DNA of 10,416 bases from assembly GCA_003248845.1 (NCBI GenBank), contig QFPD01000038.1, forward strand, positions 1 to 10,416. The letters are read 5' to 3'. Positions within the stretch are counted from its first letter, which is position 1. Every line of letters begins with the position of its first letter. The translations under genes were made by a program, and so were the position numbers. Positions 6,220 through 10,416 of the stretch are shown one piece after another. The notes beneath the pieces are model-generated. The model had not been told where the DNA came from and ran no database searches. It saw only the letters and a list, made by a program, of their open reading frames with translations. This DNA comes from Microbacterium sp. Lineage in GTDB: Bacteria > Actinomycetota > Actinomycetes > Actinomycetales > Microbacteriaceae.

Positions 6220-7022
6220 GCCCGACGTTCCGCGACCGACTCGCCGCCGCGCAGGAGCACCCCCAGCCGCGGCCGCTTGTCGGGGGCTGGGTGTGCACGG
6301 GGTCGCCGCTGGTCGCCGAGATCATGGCGGGAGCCGGGCTCGACTGGCTGCTCGTCGACATGGAGCACACGCCGAACACCCTCGATACGGTGCTCGCCCA
6401 GCTGCAGGCGATCGACGGCTCGCCTGCGACACCCGTCGTGCGGGTGCCGGTGGGCGATGTCGTGACGATCAAGCAGGTGCTCGACCTCGGTGCGCAGAAC
6501 ATCCTCGTGCCGATGGTGTCATCGGCGGCGGAGGCCGAGGACGTCGTCGCGGCCGTCCGCTACCCGCCCCGCGGCCGACGCGGTGTCGGCTGCGCTCTCG
6601 CGCGCTCGGCGCGCTGGAACCGCGTGGACGACTACCTCGCGAACGCGGACGCCTACGTGTCGGTATTCGTCCAGATCGAGACGGCGGCCGGGGTGGATGC
6701 CGCGGCCGAGATCGCCGCCGTCGACGGCGTCGACGGCGTCTTCGTGGGGCCGAGCGATCTCGCAGCCTCGCTCGGTCGCATCGGCCAGCAGACGCACCCC
6801 GACGTCACCGCCGGCGTGCTGCGCGCGTTCGCGGCGGTGCGCGCCGCCGGCAAGCCCGTCGGCGTCAACGCGTTCGACCCCACCGCCGCGCAGTCCTACA
6901 TCGATGCCGGGGCATCCTTCGTGCTCGTCGGGGCCGACGTCGCCCTCCTGGCCCGCGGCTCGGAGGCCCTCGCCGCGCGGTGGATCCCGACCGCGGACGA
7001 CACCGCGCGCGCCGGGTACTGA
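6204..7022 (+). CDS. hpaI: 4-hydroxy-2-oxoheptanedioate aldolase
   Basis: This 272-residue HpcH/HpaI-family class II aldolase cleaves 4-hydroxy-2-oxoheptane-1,7-dioate to pyruvate and succinic semialdehyde, the last step of the pathway. The key residues align with E. coli HpaI at a constant offset of ten: H55 (DMEHTPN; H45), R80 (VRVP; R70), metal ligand E159 (QIETAAG; E149) and metal ligand D185 (VGPSDLAASLG; D175). The start at ATG 6204 lies inside the end of hpaH, in a different frame, with GGGAG (6192-6196) 7 nt before it, so translation is probably coupled. The protein is about ten residues longer than the E. coli enzyme, at the N-terminus. It is the last gene of the operon; a hairpin follows the stop within 3 nt. 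A sister 2-keto-3-deoxy sugar acid aldolase would show similar motifs, but the context settles the role. Confidence 0.95.
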   Translation: MSLRLSPTFRDRLAAAQEHPQPRPLVGGWVCTGSPLVAEIMAGAGLDWLLVDMEHTPNTLDTVLAQLQAIDGSPATPVVRVPVGDVVTIKQVLDLGAQNILVPMVSSAAEAEDVVAAVRYPPRGRRGVGCALARSARWNRVDDYLANADAYVSVFVQIETAAGVDAAAEIAAVDGVDGVFVGPSDLAASLGRIGQQTHPDVTAGVLRAFAAVRAAGKPVGVNAFDPTAAQSYIDAGASFVLVGADVALLARGSEALAARWIPTADDTARAGY

Positions 7023-7024
7023 CG

Positions 7025-7046
7025 GCGCGCGGGACCGACCGCGCGC
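7025..7046 (+). terminator. GC-rich hairpin just after hpaI, possible terminator
   Basis: GCGCGCGG (7025-7032) and CCGCGCGC (7039-7046) form a perfect 8-bp stem with the 6-nt loop GACCGA, starting 3 nt after the hpaI stop. No T-run follows, so it would be a weak or L-shaped terminator of the kind common in actinobacteria, or a 3'-end stabilising hairpin. Its place at the end of the pathway genes fits termination or attenuation. Confidence 0.5.
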
Positions 7047-7082
7047 GGGTGTGCACCAACGCGCCGGCAGAGCCGCCCGTAG

Positions 7083-7092
7083 CGTGCGCACG
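7083..7092. promoter_or_regulatory. Palindrome in the hpaI-reductase intergenic gap
   Basis: The 122-nt gap 7023-7144 holds the hairpin above and the 10-bp palindrome CGTGCGCACG (7083-7092). The latter overlaps a second palindrome, GCACGTGC (7088-7095). It could be a small operator for the downstream genes, but such GC palindromes arise easily in this DNA. I see no convincing -10/-35 pair in the gap, and only a weak GGGG (7140-7143) before the next start. Confidence 0.2.
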
Positions 7093-7144
7093 TGCACGGG
7101 TCAACCCGATGGCCGCACACGCACGCAGCTGATCGAATCGGGGC

Positions 7145-8374
7145 ATGGCCTCCTCCCGCAGCGACCACCCGAACGCCTACGACCACATCATCATCGGCGG
7201 CGGAATGGTCGCCGATGCTGCCGCCCGCGGCATCCGCGAGCGCGACGATGCCGCGACCATCGCGATCATCAGCGGCGACGTCGATGAACCGTACACGCGG
7301 CCGGCGCTGAGCAAGAAGCTGTGGACGGATCCCGACTTCACGTGGGATCAGGTGCCGTTGGACACCGCCGCGGACACCGGCGCGACCGTCCTGCTCCGCA
7401 GGCGCGTCGGCGCGCTCCGTCCCGACGCGCACGAGGTCGAGACGGATGCCGGCGACACCCTGTCCTATGCGACGGTGCTCCTCGCGACGGGCGGCGAGCC
7501 GGTCCGCCTGCCGGTTGAGGGCGGCGGGGCGAGCGACCGTGTGATCGCCTTCCGCACCGCCGAGGATTACCGGCACCTGCGCGCCCTCGCCGCGCGGGTC
7601 GACCGCATCGCCGTCGTCGGCGGCGGCTACATCGGCAGTGAGCTGGCGGCGGCCCTCGTGCAGCAGGGCGTCAACACCGTCCTCATCCACAGCGCCGAGG
7701 TGCTCGGCGCCGACGTCTTCCCGGCGGACCTCGCCGACCATTTCGCCGCGATGTTCCGCGAGGCGGGCGTCGAACTCGTCGGCGGCCGTGCGGTCGTCGG
7801 CGGCACCGCGGGCGACGCCGCCGTCCGCCTGGATCTGGAAGGCGGCGTCACGGTGACGGCGGATGCCGTGGTGTCCGGCCTCGGCATCCGGCCGACCGTC
7901 GAGCTGGCGGAGGGGGCCGGCCTCGAGGTCGCCGACGGGATCGTCGTCGACGCGAAGCTGCGTACGTCGGCGACGGACGTCTACGCTGCCGGCGACGTCG
8001 CCGAGTACCCCGACCGCATCCTCGGCCGGAGGCGGGTCGAGCACGTCGACAACGCCGAGCAGATGGGGCGGCAGGCCGGCCGTAACCTCGCGGGCGCCGA
8101 CGAGGAGTACGCGCACACGCCGTACTACTACTCCGCCGTGTTCGGCACGCGCTACGAAGCGGTGGGCACTCTCGACGGGAGCCTGGAGACCGTCGCAGAC
8201 TGGGCCGAGCCGCTTTCGCGCGGGGTCGTCTACTACCTCGACGACGACCGCGTGGTCGGCGTGCTGCTGTGGAACGTCCCCGATGCGACCGATGCCGCGC
8301 GGGCCGTGCTCGCGGACGACGGACCTGTCGACAGGGCTGCGCTCATCGGTCGCATTCCGGCGGGCGCGCGATGA
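7145..8374 (+). CDS. FAD/NAD(P)-dependent oxidoreductase, ferredoxin-reductase/AIF-like
   Basis: The product has 409 residues with the two-dinucleotide-fold layout of the BphA4/rhodocoxin reductase family. The FAD site is near the N-terminus (IIIGGGMVADAAARG, glycines 18-20, with Ala in place of the last Gly). RPALSKKLW follows, as in ferredoxin reductases. The NAD(P) fold has GGGYIGSE (159-166). The second FAD contact is TDVYAAGDVAEYP, and the final 80-90 residues form a reductase C-terminal domain. Such enzymes pass electrons from NAD(P)H to a ferredoxin, rubredoxin or P450 partner, but no small iron-sulfur protein, Rieske oxygenase or P450 is in the window. It lies 122 nt after hpaI and overlaps the SDR start (ATGA), so it belongs with the second gene group. 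The role is unresolved; a link to homoprotocatechuate breakdown is not shown. Confidence 0.85.
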   Translation: MASSRSDHPNAYDHIIIGGGMVADAAARGIRERDDAATIAIISGDVDEPYTRPALSKKLWTDPDFTWDQVPLDTAADTGATVLLRRRVGALRPDAHEVETDAGDTLSYATVLLATGGEPVRLPVEGGGASDRVIAFRTAEDYRHLRALAARVDRIAVVGGGYIGSELAAALVQQGVNTVLIHSAEVLGADVFPADLADHFAAMFREAGVELVGGRAVVGGTAGDAAVRLDLEGGVTVTADAVVSGLGIRPTVELAEGAGLEVADGIVVDAKLRTSATDVYAAGDVAEYPDRILGRRRVEHVDNAEQMGRQAGRNLAGADEEYAHTPYYYSAVFGTRYEAVGTLDGSLETVADWAEPLSRGVVYYLDDDRVVGVLLWNVPDATDAARAVLADDGPVDRAALIGRIPAGAR

Positions 8375-9267
8375 ACCCCGATCAGTTCGCGTTCGGCGAC
8401 CCCGTCGCCCGGTACCCCCGGGTCGAGCCTCCCCTGCAGCATCAGGACGAGCCGGCCGTGCAGGGCCGCATGACACCCGTGCCCGACCTCGGCGAGACGA
8501 GCTACCGCGGCACGGGCCGCCTCGAGGGCCGCCGTGCGCTCATCACGGGCGGCGACTCGGGCATCGGCGGCGCGACGGCGATCGCCTTCGCCCGTGAGGG
8601 CGCCGACGTCGCGATCGTGCACCGCGCCGGCGAGGAGGAGGATGCCGCACACATCCTCGCGCTCATCGAGGCGGCCGGCCGTCGCGGCTTCGCGCTCGTG
8701 GCCGACATCACCGACGCGGCTCGATGCCGATCCCTCGTGGCGGAGGCGGCGGCCGCACTCGGCGGCCTCGACATCCTCGTCAACAACGCCGGCAAGCAGA
8801 CGGCGGTGGAGCGCGTCGAGGACCTCGACGACGCGCAGTTCGAGGCGACGTTCCGCACGAACGTCTTCGCACCGTTCTGGCTCATCAAAGCGGCGCTCCC
8901 CCACCTCGTCCCGGGCGCGACGATCATCAATACGGCCTCGCTGGAGGCCTACGTCCCGGCGCCGGACCGCCTGGACTACGCCGCGACGAAGGCCGCGATC
9001 AACAACCTCTCCAAGGGTCTCGCGCAGCAGCTCGCGCCGCGCGGCATCCGTGTCAACGTCGTCGCCCCCGGGCCGACGTGGACGGCGTTGCAGGTCTCCG
9101 ACGGGGTCTCGGACGAGCAGCTGACGCACTTCGACGACGAGAACGAATACCGTCGCGCGGGGCAGCCGGCGGAGATCGCGCCGGCGTTCGTGTTCCTCGC
9201 CTCCGCCGAGTCGGGCTACGTGTCGGGCGAGACGCTCAACGTCAACGGCGGCATGGTGACGCCGTGA
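8371..9267 (+). CDS. SDR-family oxidoreductase, YghA / general stress protein 39 type
   Basis: This is a 298-residue classical short-chain dehydrogenase with the roughly 50-residue N-terminal leader (PVARYPRVEPPLQ...MTPVPDLGETSYRG) typical of the E. coli YghA and Bacillus GSP39 group. Visible motifs are the cofactor loop TGGDSGIG (59-66), NNAG (138-141), the catalytic set S190, Y203 and K207 (Y-A-A-T-K), and the VAPGPTWT segment after it. Family members are NAD(P)-dependent dehydrogenases/reductases on aldehydes, polyols or sugars; the physiological substrate is usually unknown. The start at ATG 8371 overlaps the stop of the FAD enzyme (ATGA), and the stop overlaps the GTG start of the hydrolase (GTGA), so the three are probably translated together. 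Many relatives are stress-linked in other bacteria, which makes a general detoxification role possible. That is inference. Confidence 0.9.
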   Translation: MNPDQFAFGDPVARYPRVEPPLQHQDEPAVQGRMTPVPDLGETSYRGTGRLEGRRALITGGDSGIGGATAIAFAREGADVAIVHRAGEEEDAAHILALIEAAGRRGFALVADITDAARCRSLVAEAAAALGGLDILVNNAGKQTAVERVEDLDDAQFEATFRTNVFAPFWLIKAALPHLVPGATIINTASLEAYVPAPDRLDYAATKAAINNLSKGLAQQLAPRGIRVNVVAPGPTWTALQVSDGVSDEQLTHFDDENEYRRAGQPAEIAPAFVFLASAESGYVSGETLNVNGGMVTP

Positions 9268-10416
9268 CCGCGCTCACCGTGTACGCGCTGCACGCCCTCG
9301 GTGGGAGCGGTGCGGCGTTCCGCGCCCTCGCGGAGCACCTCGACCCCGGCATCCGTCTCCGCACGATCGACCTGCCGGGCTTCGGGGACGCACGCGACGA
9401 GCACGGGTACGGCGTCGCAGCGATGGCGGACCACGTCCTCGCGCAGATCCATCGCGATGGCGCGGCGCGCTGGGTGCTCCTCGGGCACAGCATGGGCGGA
9501 AAGGTCGCGAGCGTCGTCGCGCGGCGCGCGCTGCAGGGCGACGATCCCGTGTTCGGCCTCGCCGGCGTCGTGCTCGTCGCGGCGTCCCCGCCCACGCCGG
9601 AGCCCATGTCGGAGGACAAGCGCGCCGACATGCTCGCGTGGGCGGATGCCGGAGGGCTCAGCGAACACCAGGCACGCACGTTCGTCGAGGACAACACGGC
9701 GCTGCCGCTCCCCCGTGAGAGCGACTCGCGGACGATCGACGACCTGCGCCGCGCGGCGCCCGCCGCCTGGACGGCGTGGCTCGCCGACGGCAGCCGCGAG
9801 GACGTGTCGGACGAGGTCGGCGTGCTCGATGTCCCCGCGGTCGTCGTCGCGGGCGAAGACGACCGCGACCTCGGTGCCGACGCGCAGCCGCGTCTGCACG
9901 CGGCCGTGTACCCCCGCGCGAGATTCGTGCGTCTGCGCGAGACGGGGCACCTCGTCCCCCAGGAACGACCCGCCCAGCTCGCCGCGGCGATCGCCGCCCT
10001 GCGCGACGAGATCACCGCGCGGTCTCCGCTCGTCCCCGAGGAGTGGGCGCGCCTCATCGCGTCGCCCGCCGTGGAGCCCCGCGTCCGCGCTTCTCTCGCC
10101 GCCCGCGCGATCGCCGACGACCCCGCCTATCGCCCGCGTGCGCTCACGCCGGCGCAGCTCGAGACGCTGCGCCGCTTCGCCGAGGTGGTCGTGCCGCAGT
10201 CGGCGGCTCCCGGCGAGGGCCGCATCGATCTCGCCGCACGATGGGACCGGCAGCTCGCCGCGGGCGACGGCGACGGCTGGCGGCCGGCCGACCTGCCCCC
10301 CGACGCCGTCGCCGCGAGGATGGCGCTCGACGCGCTCGGCCGCGTGGATCTCGACGGCGAGGCGGGGCGGAGCGCCGTGAGTGCACTCGTCGAGGGCGCT
10401 CTCGCCCCGCGCGACG
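9264..10416 (+). CDS. Alpha/beta hydrolase with C-terminal gluconate-2-dehydrogenase-subunit-3-like extension (3' end outside window)
   Basis: The frame opens at GTG 9264, overlapping the SDR stop, and stays open for 384 codons to the right edge. Residues 1-245 are an alpha/beta hydrolase. An HALGGSG oxyanion segment near the start is followed by the nucleophile elbow GHSMGG (74-79, S76), a probable acid at D199 or D200 (AGEDDRD) and H229 (ETGHLVP). After about residue 255 the protein continues well past the normal end of such hydrolases (about 250-280). There LTPAQLETLRRFAEVVVPQ begins at residue 294, followed by an acidic, Ala-rich helical stretch. This resembles the small subunit (subunit 3) of membrane gluconate/GMC-type dehydrogenases, though I recognise it by pattern only. 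If so, a GMC flavoprotein gene may lie just beyond the window. The hydrolase substrate is unknown. Confidence 0.8.
   Translation, partial: MTALTVYALHALGGSGAAFRALAEHLDPGIRLRTIDLPGFGDARDEHGYGVAAMADHVLAQIHRDGAARWVLLGHSMGGKVASVVARRALQGDDPVFGLAGVVLVAASPPTPEPMSEDKRADMLAWADAGGLSEHQARTFVEDNTALPLPRESDSRTIDDLRRAAPAAWTAWLADGSREDVSDEVGVLDVPAVVVAGEDDRDLGADAQPRLHAAVYPRARFVRLRETGHLVPQERPAQLAAAIAALRDEITARSPLVPEEWARLIASPAVEPRVRASLAARAIADDPAYRPRALTPAQLETLRRFAEVVVPQSAAPGEGRIDLAARWDRQLAAGDGDGWRPADLPPDAVAARMALDALGRVDLDGEAGRSAVSALVEGALAPRD

Overview
The window comes from a high-GC actinobacterium, most likely a member of the Microbacteriaceae (Microbacterium-like). The evidence is the very high GC in third codon positions, tightly packed genes with ATGA/GTGA stop-start overlaps, and a ring-cleavage enzyme that closely resembles the actinobacterial Brevibacterium/Arthrobacter homoprotocatechuate dioxygenases. 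The heptamer GGATGCC, in either orientation, recurs about 23 times. The genus is an inference; no rRNA or other marker gene is present.

Layout. At the left edge, positions 328 to 1 on the minus strand hold the first 109 codons of an MFS (metabolite:H+ symporter type) transporter. A 114-bp divergent control region (329-442) follows, with apparently overlapping, oppositely directed promoters and a 10-bp direct repeat placed across them. From 443 to 7022 runs a compact plus-strand operon for meta-cleavage of homoprotocatechuate (3,4-dihydroxyphenylacetate). Its order is: an FAH-type isomerase fused to an RraA-type aldolase/decarboxylase domain, a GntR/FCD regulator, hpaE (CHMS dehydrogenase), hpaD (extradiol 2,3-dioxygenase), hpaH (hydratase) and hpaI (aldolase). 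Neighbouring genes overlap or are at most 32 nt apart. A GC-rich hairpin follows hpaI at once. From 7145 to the right edge a second tight plus-strand group encodes a ferredoxin-reductase-like FAD enzyme, a YghA/GSP39-type SDR, and an alpha/beta hydrolase with a C-terminal extension that runs off the window.

How the genes work together. HpaD opens the ring of homoprotocatechuate to 5-carboxymethyl-2-hydroxymuconate semialdehyde. HpaE oxidises this to the acid. The fused protein is placed to isomerise and decarboxylate the product, HpaH hydrates it, and HpaI cleaves it to pyruvate and succinic semialdehyde. The hydroxylase HpaBC that makes homoprotocatechuate from 4-hydroxyphenylacetate is not in the window. 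The GntR protein probably senses a pathway compound and acts on the divergent region, coordinating uptake (MFS) and breakdown.

Most unusual points. (1) The isomerase-RraA fusion: the RraA-like half keeps its catalytic metal-site motif and may replace the second, decarboxylase half of classical HpaG. (2) The linker of that fusion is encoded by an array of short inverted repeats with a 21-nt period, read in frame, which looks like a dispersed repeat element captured as a protein linker. (3) The last gene joins an alpha/beta hydrolase to a region resembling gluconate 2-dehydrogenase subunit 3. (4) The GGATGCC/GGCATCC word is strongly over-represented.
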